A DNA stretch of 25,391 nt from JBGCDD01 sp045105075 (GTDB lineage Bacteria; Pseudomonadota; Alphaproteobacteria; Rhodobacterales; Rhodobacteraceae), in contig JBGCDD010000128.1 in NCBI GenBank assembly GCA_045105075.1, forward strand, positions 1 through 25,391, given 5' to 3'. Below the pieces are notes generated by a model. The model was not told where the DNA came from. It was given only the letters and a program-made list of their open reading frames with translations, and did not search any database. Of this stretch, positions 7,734 through 15,202 are shown one piece after another (within the stretch, counting starts at the first letter, position 1; the number at the start of each line of letters is the position of its first letter). The translations under genes and the position numbers were made by a program.

Positions 7734-9607
7734 ATTGTCCGCGCGGTTTCAATGGCTTTGGAAATCATCATCGGGCGCAGTGTGCTCCATCCCTTTTTGG
7801 CGTGAATGCGCACGAAAAACTCAAGAGTTCCGGTTGCGTCAGATTGGATCGCGAAAGTGGTTCCGGTCAGTGCACAGTAGCGCGGCAAGCCCGTTTCAGG
7901 CCCGTCAAAGCGGCACAGCGTGCGCCGGGTTGTGCGCCCCGGGGTGAATGACACCTGAACCAGGTGGGCGTTTTCGCGATCCCATGCCAGCGCGCTGGTG
8001 CTGCTGTCCAAATGCAACAAAGTCAGCCCGTCGGGGAGAGTAACCGTGAACGTGTCGGCCCGGTCGTGGTCTTGGTAATCGCTGCAGTAGCCGTGATAGG
8101 TTTTGGCGTCATAGGAAATCGCCGCGACTTTGGTGTGGGGCGAATAGAGTGTATGGCGGGGCCGGGTCTCAAAGTCTTGGGCGCCAGCAAAACCGCGCGC
8201 CCGCAGCATGCGAACCCCGCGTTTGATGGTGAACACAGTCAAACTTGTGCGGTTTGGGGTTCTGACCTGCATCCGATAGGTGGGATCAATCAACAGGATG
8301 TGCGGCTCGGGCTTTTTCACCTGCGACAATCGTTTCTTATGGTCGATGCCAAAGGTCATTTGCGTGGTATCATTGCCCACCAATGTCAGCACCGGCTCGA
8401 CATGCAAATTGCCCACAGGGTGACCACCATAGTTGTCCGGATCGATCTGGATGACGCCTTGGGCCAGCTGTTTGGGCTTGGCTGCGGGATGACCCAGATC
8501 GACCTGAAAAAACGCCACTTCGCACGGTCGCGCTCCGCTTTGCGGCGTGTCGGGCGGCGTTGCAATCAACGCGGACAGGCGTTTTTTTGCATTGACCTGC
8601 AGCCCCAGCAGAACCTTGCCCTCGGGAACGGCAATCCAAACGCCATCGCGGCGGTTGGGCGGCATCAAAGGTTGCCACAGCACGCCCTCATCCAGATGGA
8701 TCTGCGCGGCCTGGTTGTGACGATCAAACATCCAACCGGTTTGAAACGGCCGCGTGGTCAGCACGCTCTGATCACCCGCCCCGCGCGGCGCGCCGTTTGT
8801 GCCCGCCTCGGGCTTGAACGGGCGTCTGAGCGCGGCCACACAAGTGGTGTCGTCCTGGAACGCAATGTCGATTTTGGCAAGCGTGCGGTTGCGGTGCGTG
8901 ATCGTAACACGGCCGTGCGCGTCGTTGAAACCGGTGTGCACGCTCAAAGCCCCGGTCACGCCCGGATGCGCCGCGATTGCGGCAGTTTGCTGTGCGCCCA
9001 CATACCAACATTCCACCGGGGTTTGCGCCGCAAGACGGGCCAGAGCGGTGTCAATTGTGTCGGTGTTTATCGGCGTTTGCACGATCTGGCCAAGATAGGT
9101 AGACACAGTTTCACGGCTCAAACCGACGCACCAGTCGTGCTGTCTGGCGCCGGGTACGATCCACATCAGATCGGCCTTCACGCGCTGCGCACGGATCGCA
9201 AGATGAAACAGCGCGGCCAGCGCGAACAGCCGGTTGCGCCCCAGCATCCACGGGCCACAATCAAGAATTGCTGCAAAGACCTGACGGTTGCCGGCGTCTT
9301 GAAAATTGCGCTTGCGGAACAGAACTTCGCCCTCGGCCACACGGCGGGCAAAATCATCCGGGTCCAATTCGCGCAGCAGCCATTCGGTTTCCAGCAGGTT
9401 TGACAGCGCACCTCGGTTTTCCAGCCCGTCATAGCCCACAAATTCGCCCAGCGGCTGGTTTTGAAAATCACCGCTTGTGTGCGCGTTATCGGGCAAGGCG
9501 CGCAACAGGCCCGACAGGGCGCGCAGCAAGGGCGCGTCCATCTGCGCAAACAGCGGCTCAAAGGTGCGGTAGGCTTTGGGAATTTGCGTCTGCGCTGTGC
9601 CCGTCAT
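7718..9607 (-). CDS. degenerate vWA-domain protein with C-terminal beta-rich (bpX) region
   Basis: A 629-residue protein. Residues about 50-100 (FVGYDGLENRGALSNLLETEWLL) lead into a vWA-like fold at about 105-225: a strand FAAILDCGPW, then a helix LFALAALFHLAIRA, then DLMWIVPG. In a working metal site the first motif would be D-x-S-x-S; here it reads D116-C-G-P-W, so metal binding looks lost. Residues 225-629 are rich in short beta strands (VTITHRNRTLAKIDIAF, LTLVGNDTTQMTFGID, FTVTLPDGLTLLHLDSS), consistent with a beta-propeller. This is the expected vWA partner of MoxR in bpX ternary systems. Its ATG overlaps the stop of the 142-residue gene before it (ATGA), so it is translationally coupled. 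Confidence 0.65.
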   Translation of the reverse strand: MTGTAQTQIPKAYRTFEPLFAQMDAPLLRALSGLLRALPDNAHTSGDFQNQPLGEFVGYDGLENRGALSNLLETEWLLRELDPDDFARRVAEGEVLFRKRNFQDAGNRQVFAAILDCGPWMLGRNRLFALAALFHLAIRAQRVKADLMWIVPGARQHDWCVGLSRETVSTYLGQIVQTPINTDTIDTALARLAAQTPVECWYVGAQQTAAIAAHPGVTGALSVHTGFNDAHGRVTITHRNRTLAKIDIAFQDDTTCVAALRRPFKPEAGTNGAPRGAGDQSVLTTRPFQTGWMFDRHNQAAQIHLDEGVLWQPLMPPNRRDGVWIAVPEGKVLLGLQVNAKKRLSALIATPPDTPQSGARPCEVAFFQVDLGHPAAKPKQLAQGVIQIDPDNYGGHPVGNLHVEPVLTLVGNDTTQMTFGIDHKKRLSQVKKPEPHILLIDPTYRMQVRTPNRTSLTVFTIKRGVRMLRARGFAGAQDFETRPRHTLYSPHTKVAAISYDAKTYHGYCSDYQDHDRADTFTVTLPDGLTLLHLDSSTSALAWDRENAHLVQVSFTPGRTTRRTLCRFDGPETGLPRYCALTGTTFAIQSDATGTLEFFVRIHAKKGWSTLRPMMISKAIETARTIWLGA

Positions 9608-10032
9608 GCCAGCGCGGCCAGATCAACGTCGCGGATTTTGCGCGCCGCCGACAGATCATACAGCCCCGGCGTGTCGCCCCCCCGCACCAGCGCGATTGTG
9701 CCGGTGGCGCCATAGGTCTGGCGCAGTTTGGCGCTCAGCGCCGATGCCAGCGGCGCCGGAACGTTGGGCGCATGGCCCAATTCGCACAGACACCCCGTGC
9801 TCCATGGGTACAAATACGTCGTTGTGTCGCCACTCCAGGGCAGGTCCGGTGCTGCGCTTTCGGCGGGGCAAAACAGCGCCGTCCAGTCCGGGCCGATGGC
9901 CAGAAAAACATCGCCATAATGCGAGGCCCGCGCCACAAGTTTCGCGCGCAGGTTTTGCTGGTGCGCTGCGTGCACAATCAACCCGGTGACAGGCGGGCGC
10001 AATTGGCTGGGCTGCAAAGCAAGTGCGCGCAT
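9604..10032 (-). CDS. small bpX-type system component, function unknown
   Basis: A 142-residue protein between the MoxR gene and the vWA-bpX gene. Its ATG directly abuts the TAG of moxR, and its stop overlaps the next ATG, so it clearly belongs to the operon. I see no catalytic motif, signal peptide or membrane helix. The N-terminal part is beta-rich (TGLIVHAAHQQNL, GDVFLAIGPDWTALF), followed by a helix with PAPLASALSAKLRQTYG and a closing strand TIALVRGG. Small conserved domains (bpX2 to bpX4) are reported at this position in MoxR-vWA-beta-propeller systems; I cannot tell which one this is. It may be an adaptor between the ATPase and the vWA protein. Confidence 0.6.
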   Translation of the reverse strand: MRALALQPSQLRPPVTGLIVHAAHQQNLRAKLVARASHYGDVFLAIGPDWTALFCPAESAAPDLPWSGDTTTYLYPWSTGCLCELGHAPNVPAPLASALSAKLRQTYGATGTIALVRGGDTPGLYDLSAARKIRDVDLAALA

Positions 10033-11235
10033 CTAGCTGGGGTCCTGATCCTCGGAGCTCGGGGCCACCTGCGGTGCGATCGATGCCACCAGACCCGCGC
10101 GCAACACCGACAGGGTTTCGGGCCTATCATCGAGCGCAAACCCGGCGTCGATCCGGGTCAGCAGGGACTCAAGTTTGACCTGCCACACCTCGAACTGCGG
10201 CGCTGTGGTGTGGGGCGGCTTTTGCGCCAGCAGCTTTTGACCATAATCCACCAATTCGCTGGCCTGAGCGTGTGGGCCAAAGCTGCTTTGCTTGACACGT
10301 TCGCGCAACAGGGTGTTTTCGCCGTGGGACAATTCGCCGGCCAAAAGGTCTTTGACCTCGCCCTGCAATCCGGGATCCTGCACCATGTAAATGATCGGCC
10401 ATAAATCCGCATTTGTGGCTTGCGTGCGCCCGGCCAGCAGGGCCGCCGCCGCAATCAGTTTTTGACCTTTGACCAGACGTCGGTCCGACAGTGACAACCC
10501 GCCGACGCGCAGTTTTCGAATGACATGGGCATAAGGCGCGCGCGTGGCCTCAAGGTCGACCTGTGCGGCGCCTTGGGTCAGTGTGGCCAGATCAGCGGCG
10601 GACAATTTGGCGGTTTCTGTTTCGGGGCTTGCTTGCAAATCGGATCTGGCCTGCTGCCAGCCCACACGCAGCAACGTGCCCAGACCTTCCTCGCTGACCG
10701 GTTGCACAAAGCTGGTCAGCAAAAACCGATCGGCAAAAGCTTGCAACGTCGGATCATCGGGCAGGGCGTTGGACGCGGCCACACAGCTCCACAATGGCAC
10801 ATCACATTGAAAAGTGCCGCGCCGATAGGTGCGTTCGTTCAGCACACCCAACAGCGTGTTCAAAATGGCGGTCGAGCCCAGAAAAATCTCGTCCAGGAAG
10901 GCGATATTCGCCTCGGGCAGCATGTTTTGAACCACCGGGCGCACCTGGCCGTCCTTGAGCGCCGCAAGATCCAGGGCGCCAAACAGCTCGCTGGGTTCGG
11001 TGAAACGGCCGATCAGATATTCGAAATACTGGCCCGAAAACTGGCGCGCTGCCATTTTCACAGCCGCGGATTTGCCAGTGCCGGGGGGGCCGACAAACAA
11101 CACATGCTCTTTGCTGATCAACCCCAGCACAACCAGTTCAAACAACAGCCGACGTTCCACCAATTGTTCGCTGGCCACGTCGATCACCTGCGACAGGCGG
11201 TCAAGCAGGGGGCGCAACTGGTCGGGTTCGGGCAT
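10033..11235 (-). CDS. MoxR/RavA-type AAA+ ATPase
   Basis: A 400-residue AAA+ ATPase. Walker A GPPGTGKS is at residues 49-56, then YFEYLIGRFTEPSELFG, a MoxR-family hallmark. Walker B AFLDE is at about 112-116, sensor 1 ASN at 154-156, and LPDDPTLQAFADRFLL follows. MoxR ATPases act as chaperones that remodel vWA-domain partners, here the vWA-bpX protein two genes on and possibly the TROVE-vWA protein. I chose the ATG at 11235 over an in-frame GTG at 11265, because the GTG has no ribosome-binding site. It lies 207 bases downstream of the TROVE gene, with the structured element at 11354-11436 and a possible own promoter in between. Confidence 0.9.
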   Translation of the reverse strand: MPEPDQLRPLLDRLSQVIDVASEQLVERRLLFELVVLGLISKEHVLFVGPPGTGKSAAVKMAARQFSGQYFEYLIGRFTEPSELFGALDLAALKDGQVRPVVQNMLPEANIAFLDEIFLGSTAILNTLLGVLNERTYRRGTFQCDVPLWSCVAASNALPDDPTLQAFADRFLLTSFVQPVSEEGLGTLLRVGWQQARSDLQASPETETAKLSAADLATLTQGAAQVDLEATRAPYAHVIRKLRVGGLSLSDRRLVKGQKLIAAAALLAGRTQATNADLWPIIYMVQDPGLQGEVKDLLAGELSHGENTLLRERVKQSSFGPHAQASELVDYGQKLLAQKPPHTTAPQFEVWQVKLESLLTRIDAGFALDDRPETLSVLRAGLVASIAPQVAPSSEDQDPS

Positions 11236-11265
11236 GACACTCACTTTGGTTCGGTCTTTGTGCAC

Positions 11266-11293
11266 AGTTTAGACCCGCCGCTTGAGTGGGCAA
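11266..11293 (-). promoter_or_regulatory. possible promoter before the MoxR gene
   Basis: On the minus strand TTGCCC (11293-11288) is followed after 16 bases by TAAACT (11271-11266), about 30 bases before the chosen ATG. The match to a sigma-70 promoter is modest. It would allow the ATPase and bpX genes to be expressed even if the upstream structured element ends transcription. A direct repeat GCGGCGGGTC (11281-11272 and 11312-11303) overlaps and precedes it, 31 bases apart, and could be a regulator site. Confidence 0.25.
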
Positions 11294-11353
11294 GATCAAA
11301 GTGACCCGCCGCACGTGGGGCGCTGGCGGGCAATCAGGGCGTGGTGAGGCGGC

Positions 11354-11436
11354 AAAAAAAGGTCAGGCGGACAAGTGTTTTTGTGAGACAGATAACAGGT
11401 TACAGCTGTAGTCCCACAGGCATTCCGCCTGACCCC
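11354..11436 (-). ncRNA. Y RNA-like structured element, or terminator, after the TROVE gene
   Basis: The element starts a few bases after the TROVE stop codon. Its 5' arm GGTCAGGCGGA (11434-11424) pairs perfectly over 11 bp with its 3' arm TCCGCCTGACC (11371-11361), followed at once by seven T (11360-11354). Inside the 52-base loop, GTGGGAC (11417-11411) pairs with GTCTCAC (11389-11383) over 7 bp including one G-U pair. On the opposite strand that pair becomes A-C, so the minus strand is the better fold. A self-complementary TACAGCTGTA (11410-11401) sits near the tip. Paired ends, an inner stem-loop, an oligo-U end, a length of about 83 bases and a neighbouring TROVE gene all fit a bacterial Y RNA. 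A plain terminator or attenuator within the operon remains possible, although the loop is very long for that. Confidence 0.5.
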
Positions 11437-11442
11437 TTTTTG

Positions 11443-12999
11443 TCACAGATCAATCTGCGCGATCTCGTTCAACCAGTGTTCTGCGCCCGTCGTGCCGGCG
11501 GCAAAGGCTGCGATCTGATCAAACACCGCATCTGAAAACCCGCCCACATTCAGCACATCCTTGCGCGTCTGGGCCTGCGTGGTCCCATAGGGCGCAATAT
11601 CGATACACACCAGTTTGGCCTTTGGATTGCGCCGCTTGAGCACGCCCCATTGGGTCAACATCGCCGTGGCGCCGCCGCCATCATGGGCATCGACCCAGGA
11701 TTGGTTGTCGGACACAAACACCACCAGATCAGGGCAACGCCCGCGCGCGTTCAGCCATGCCAGCGGCGCCGAGCAGTTGGTTCCACCCCCCGCCAGTTGC
11801 GCCAGCCGTCCCGCGTTGGTCAGGATCGTGTCGCGCGGCTCAAGGCGCACCGATCGCACATCAAGATCAAACGGCAGAACCTGACAGCCCTTGTTCACGC
11901 GCTGAAACGCCGCCGCCACAAGGGCCGCCACGTCCACGTGGCGCACCGCCGAAGTTGCCCCGGCGCGGTATCCCGTCACCGGCCAGGTCATCGAGCCTGA
12001 CACATCCGGGCACACCACCACTTGGCCGGCGATCTTGGGCACGTTGTGCACCGCGATCTCCATCGCATCATGCAACGCGTCAACGATGGCACGCGGCATG
12101 TCCTCGTTGACGTGCTGCGCCGTCACCATCAACTGGTAGGGAAACGCGCGCGCCTTTGCGATTGCCTCGGGGTTGCGCAACATAGCGGCCACATGATCCA
12201 CATTCCGGGCCACGCCAAAAACGCCGTGACGTTGAAAGGTGTTCAGGTTCTGGCGCACCATTTGCCAGCTGCCTTTGCGCGCAATCCGGGCCCAATGCTG
12301 AGACGATAGCGCGAGCTGCGTCACCATCTGAAACGGCACGTCAGGCACCGGGCCTTTGCCGGTTTCCTTGAACGCCATCCAATCCTGCACCGCCCGCGGC
12401 AACCGTGCCAGATTGCACGGCCGCCCGAGGATCCAGGCAAACAACGCCTCGCGCTCGGGCGAGGGTGGCTTGGGATGCACCATCTTGATCACATCCGCCA
12501 AAGACGGTGCCGCGCCAATATTGGCATTCAGCAACGCCCAATCGGACGCGGTGTTCAGCCAGTTTTGCACCATGGCCTTGGGGGCCGCACCCAGCGATTT
12601 GCGCCCGGTCTGACCCGAACGCACGATCTGCACGAAAGTACGCAGCATTTTGCCAGTATCGATCACACGTCCAAACACCGCACGAAACAGCACCGGATCA
12701 CGCCGCGCCAACACCGCCAGCAAAACCGCAGGCATGTCTTTCATATGTCCGCGCGCACGTGCATAAATCGCGGCCTGCGCCAGAAAGCGCGCGTCAACGG
12801 CCTCGGCCACATCCAGAACGTAGTCCAATTCTTCGTGGGCCGTTTGATAAAACATTCCCCCGAACGTGCCGGTCACAGCAAGTTGCGCCAAAGCATGGGC
12901 ATCCGAATAGGCATAGGCCGGCGCCCCGTGGGCGTTGCGCGCCGATGCTTTGGGCGCCAATGGCCCTTTGGTTGATGCAAACACAGATTTATGTGCCAT
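11443..12999 (-). CDS. rsr: TROVE / vWA domain protein (bacterial Ro60, Rsr)
   Basis: A 518-residue ring-type RNA-binding protein. The TROVE HEAT-repeat domain covers about residues 34-315, with the hallmark stretches TGTFGGMFY, ARGHMKDMPAVL, GKMLRTFVQIVRSG, GRKSLG and SLADVIKMVHPKP. The vWA domain covers about 325-500 with an intact metal site: DVSGS at 332-336, T407 (GGGTN) and D431 (FVSDN). The ATG at 12999 has AAGGA 8 bases upstream; the longer open frame upstream is AT-rich leader. In the known family (Ro60, Deinococcus Rsr) the protein binds misfolded RNAs through the central hole and Y RNA on the outer surface, and aids RNA quality control or degradation under stress. Here it heads a MoxR-vWA-bpX operon, and a Y RNA-like element follows its stop codon. 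Confidence 0.92.
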   Translation of the reverse strand: MAHKSVFASTKGPLAPKASARNAHGAPAYAYSDAHALAQLAVTGTFGGMFYQTAHEELDYVLDVAEAVDARFLAQAAIYARARGHMKDMPAVLLAVLARRDPVLFRAVFGRVIDTGKMLRTFVQIVRSGQTGRKSLGAAPKAMVQNWLNTASDWALLNANIGAAPSLADVIKMVHPKPPSPEREALFAWILGRPCNLARLPRAVQDWMAFKETGKGPVPDVPFQMVTQLALSSQHWARIARKGSWQMVRQNLNTFQRHGVFGVARNVDHVAAMLRNPEAIAKARAFPYQLMVTAQHVNEDMPRAIVDALHDAMEIAVHNVPKIAGQVVVCPDVSGSMTWPVTGYRAGATSAVRHVDVAALVAAAFQRVNKGCQVLPFDLDVRSVRLEPRDTILTNAGRLAQLAGGGTNCSAPLAWLNARGRCPDLVVFVSDNQSWVDAHDGGGATAMLTQWGVLKRRNPKAKLVCIDIAPYGTTQAQTRKDVLNVGGFSDAVFDQIAAFAAGTTGAEHWLNEIAQIDL

Positions 13000-13079
13000 G
13001 TCTCTGGTCCTTGGTTGATACAGGGGGTGTTTTGGCACGGGTTCGCGCCCAAACAGAGGGAAATCGAAAAATTCGATAA

Positions 13080-13100
13080 GATTCTGAAAATAAACAGAAT
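13080..13100. repeat. inverted repeat in AT-rich leader of the TROVE gene
   Basis: ATTCTG (13081-13086) and CAGAAT (13095-13100) form a 6-bp dyad around an 8-base A/T spacer. A second dyad, ATCGAA/TTCGAT with a 3-base spacer, sits just beside it at about 13062-13076. Both are in the leader upstream of the TROVE start, in the only clearly AT-rich stretch of the window (about 13060-13160). They could be regulator sites or leader hairpins. I recognise no known motif. Confidence 0.4.
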
Positions 13101-13153
13101 ATTTGGAAATTTGCACTTTCTGACGTTTTCAAAAAGATCCATTTGTATCGCTT

Positions 13154-13159
13154 ATTATC
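13154..13159 (-). promoter_or_regulatory. possible -10 element for the TROVE gene
   Basis: GATAAT on the minus strand matches the -10 consensus TATAAT in five of six positions. It would give a leader of about 145 bases containing the two inverted repeats at about 13062-13100. I see no convincing -35 element, so activation by another factor or an alternative sigma factor is possible. Confidence 0.25.
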
Positions 13160-13262
13160 ACTCTGGATCGTGCTTCAGGACTCTTTCGAACGCGCAGTCG
13201 CCGTCGCGCCAAACATCCACGATCATTTGCACCGATTTGCTGTTTCGCTTTAGGGTTCGGAC

Positions 13263-14042
13263 ATGAGCATTCCCATGAGCGACCCCATCGCAGTGATCGC
13301 CGATGTGCACGGCAACGCAGACGCTTTGGCGGCGGTGCTTGCGGATATTGACGCGCAAGGCATCACGACAATCCTCAATCTGGGCGATCATCTGAGCGGC
13401 CCCTTGGCGGCGGCAGAGACGGCCGAGATGATACTGGCGCGTGATATGATCAACATTCGCGGCAACCATGATCGCTACCTGATCGAGCTGACGCGCGACA
13501 AGATGGGGCCCTCGGATCAGGTTGCGTTTGATCAACTCTCTGAGACGCATCTGGCGTGGTTGCGCAGTTTGCCGGCCACGCGCGTGCTGTCGGACCAGAT
13601 CTTTTTGTGCCACGGAACCCCGAGCAGCGATGGCACGTATTTTCTGGAACAGGTTTTGGCGGGCGGAGACATCACCCTGCGCGCCCACCCCGACATTGAG
13701 TCCGATGCGGCGGGGATCACCCAACCGCTGATATTGTGCGCACACACCCACACCGCGCGGGCTGTGCGTTTGGACGATGGCCGCCTGATCGTCAATCCGG
13801 GCAGCGTTGGTTTGCCTGCCTATGATGACGATGCCCCGGTCTATCATGTGATGGAAACCGGCCTGCCGGATGCGTGTTATGCTTTGGTCCAGCAGGTTAA
13901 CGGCGCGTGGCGGGTTGACTTCAAAACGGTGCCTTATGACGCGTCCCGGATGACGCAATGCGCCCGTGATGCGGGCCGGCCGGATTGGGCCAACGCGGTT
14001 TCAACGGGGTGGTTTCAGGGCAAAAGCCAAGCCGCAGATTAG
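13263..14042 (+). CDS. metallophosphoesterase (calcineurin-like phosphatase superfamily)
   Basis: A 259-residue protein with the metal-ligand motifs in order: D14-x-H16-x-N18 (ADVHGN), GDH at 41-43, GNHD at 67-70, H117 (LCHGTP) and H161-x-H163 (CAHTHT). This is the YfcE/MJ0936-like arrangement of two-metal phosphodiesterases, closed by NPGSVGLP. It would hydrolyse a phosphodiester or phosphomonoester in the cytoplasm; the substrate cannot be read from the sequence. The ATG at 13263 is preceded by a weak TAGGG; an in-frame ATG at 13275 has nothing upstream. It is divergent from the TROVE gene across 263 bases. A role in RNA end processing with TROVE is tempting but unsupported beyond position. 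Confidence 0.88.
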   Translation: MSIPMSDPIAVIADVHGNADALAAVLADIDAQGITTILNLGDHLSGPLAAAETAEMILARDMINIRGNHDRYLIELTRDKMGPSDQVAFDQLSETHLAWLRSLPATRVLSDQIFLCHGTPSSDGTYFLEQVLAGGDITLRAHPDIESDAAGITQPLILCAHTHTARAVRLDDGRLIVNPGSVGLPAYDDDAPVYHVMETGLPDACYALVQQVNGAWRVDFKTVPYDASRMTQCARDAGRPDWANAVSTGWFQGKSQAAD

Positions 14043-14218
14043 CGGCGGATCGTGTGAGCGAGAACCGAGATGCGCCTGTTGGGCATGCCGCGTCATCTGC
14101 GTCATGCTGCACAATCCAGATCGTGCCAACCCGGATCAAATCAAACACAACCGCTTTGGATTGACGGGCCATGGCGATATCGCCACTCTGATCGTGATGA
14201 AAAAGGCAGGTACCGCCC

Positions 14219-15202
14219 ATGGAAGCTAGTTTTTCGCGTCGCAAGATACTGACCCCGGCTGAGTTGCGCAGCCTGTCCGAACGCTCGGATCTGCGGGGTG
14301 GGTTGCAAATGGCCAGCCATGTGGCGGCCATCGTCTTGGTCGCTCTGTGTCATGCTTTGGCGATGGGCACGGCGTGGGTTTGGTTGACCGGATTGGCGTT
14401 GGGGGTGCTGTTGAACTTCCTTTACGCCGCACAGCATGAATTGTCCCATGCCACCGTGTTCAAGACCCGCAAGCTGAACGAAATCTTTGGCCGCATCATC
14501 GGGTTTATTCAGCTTTTCCCGCGTGATTTCGACCAGATCATGCATTTTGCCCATCACCAATATACCCAGGACTGGGATCGTGACGGCGAGCTGGTGCGCG
14601 AACCCTACACGCTCAGATCCTATTTGCTGTGGATGACCGGCATCACCTATTGGCGCAACCGCGTTTTTGGGATCCTGCGCCGGTCTCGGGGCATCATCAT
14701 TGAACCCTTCATTCGCACCGAGGAAGAAGCCCGGGTGATCCGCGAAAGCCGGCTGCATCTGGCGGGTTACGCCGTGATCGCTTTGGTGTCGGTGCTGTTG
14801 GGGTCCTGGGCTGCGTTGACGTTTTGGCTCTTGCCGATGATCCTGACAAAGCCGGTGCATCAATTGCAAAATACCATCGAGCATTTGGGCCTGAGCCACG
14901 AAAACGATATTCTCGAAAACACCCGCTCGACCCGCGCAAACCCGTTTCAGAACTGGCTGTGCTGGCAGATGCCCTATCACACCGCGCATCATACCTTTCC
15001 GGCCGTGCCATTCTGGAAGCTGCGTGATTTGAACGCCCGCATCGAAAACAAGGCCGGGCAGGTGCACCGGATGGGCTGGATAGAATTCCAGATCGAAGTC
15101 ATTCAGAAACTGATGGCCAAGGACGAAAGCGCCTATCCGATGGACGAGGTCTGGGTCATCCCGCGCGCCGGTGGTCGCTCAACCCGTTTGCCTGCTGAAT
15201 GA
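14219..15202 (+). CDS. membrane fatty-acid desaturase family protein
   Basis: A 327-residue di-iron membrane enzyme. The histidine boxes are H73-ELS-H77, H109-FA-H112-H113 and H254-TA-H257-H258, with an extra H222 (EHLGLSH). Hydrophobic stretches lie at about residues 33-70, 90-100 and 182-212. This family inserts double bonds or hydroxyl groups into acyl chains or related lipids, using oxygen and two iron ions. The substrate is not clear; beyond fatty acids it could be a sphingoid base or carotenoid-like lipid. Its stop overlaps the ATG of the next gene (ATGA), which implies a shared job with a TIM-barrel isomerase-like protein. About 176 bases precede it without a gene; I see no clear promoter there. 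Confidence 0.85.
   Translation: MEASFSRRKILTPAELRSLSERSDLRGGLQMASHVAAIVLVALCHALAMGTAWVWLTGLALGVLLNFLYAAQHELSHATVFKTRKLNEIFGRIIGFIQLFPRDFDQIMHFAHHQYTQDWDRDGELVREPYTLRSYLLWMTGITYWRNRVFGILRRSRGIIIEPFIRTEEEARVIRESRLHLAGYAVIALVSVLLGSWAALTFWLLPMILTKPVHQLQNTIEHLGLSHENDILENTRSTRANPFQNWLCWQMPYHTAHHTFPAVPFWKLRDLNARIENKAGQVHRMGWIEFQIEVIQKLMAKDESAYPMDEVWVIPRAGGRSTRLPAE

Noticed and set aside
7964..9403. A 479-codon open frame on the plus strand opposite the vWA-bpX gene.
   Set aside because: A GC-rich shadow frame: no recognisable domain, and the opposite strand fits operon structure and family motifs.
11361..11441. Reading the structured element as a plus-strand RNA ending in TTTTT.
   Set aside because: The inner stem then has an A-C mismatch and two C bases separate the stem from the T run, so the minus strand fits better; not fully excluded.
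13030..13047. A TGGCAC...GC stretch resembling a sigma-54 promoter near the TROVE gene, as used by RtcR-controlled rsr operons.
   Set aside because: The spacing between GG and GC is one base short, and it points away from the TROVE gene.
4767..13262. The TROVE-MoxR region as a prophage or recently inserted island.
   Set aside because: No integrase, tRNA, flanking repeats or phage genes are visible, and base composition matches the surroundings apart from the short AT-rich leader.
13158..13958. A 266-codon minus-strand open frame over the metallophosphoesterase.
   Set aside because: It is antisense to a gene with a full set of catalytic motifs and shows no domain of its own.
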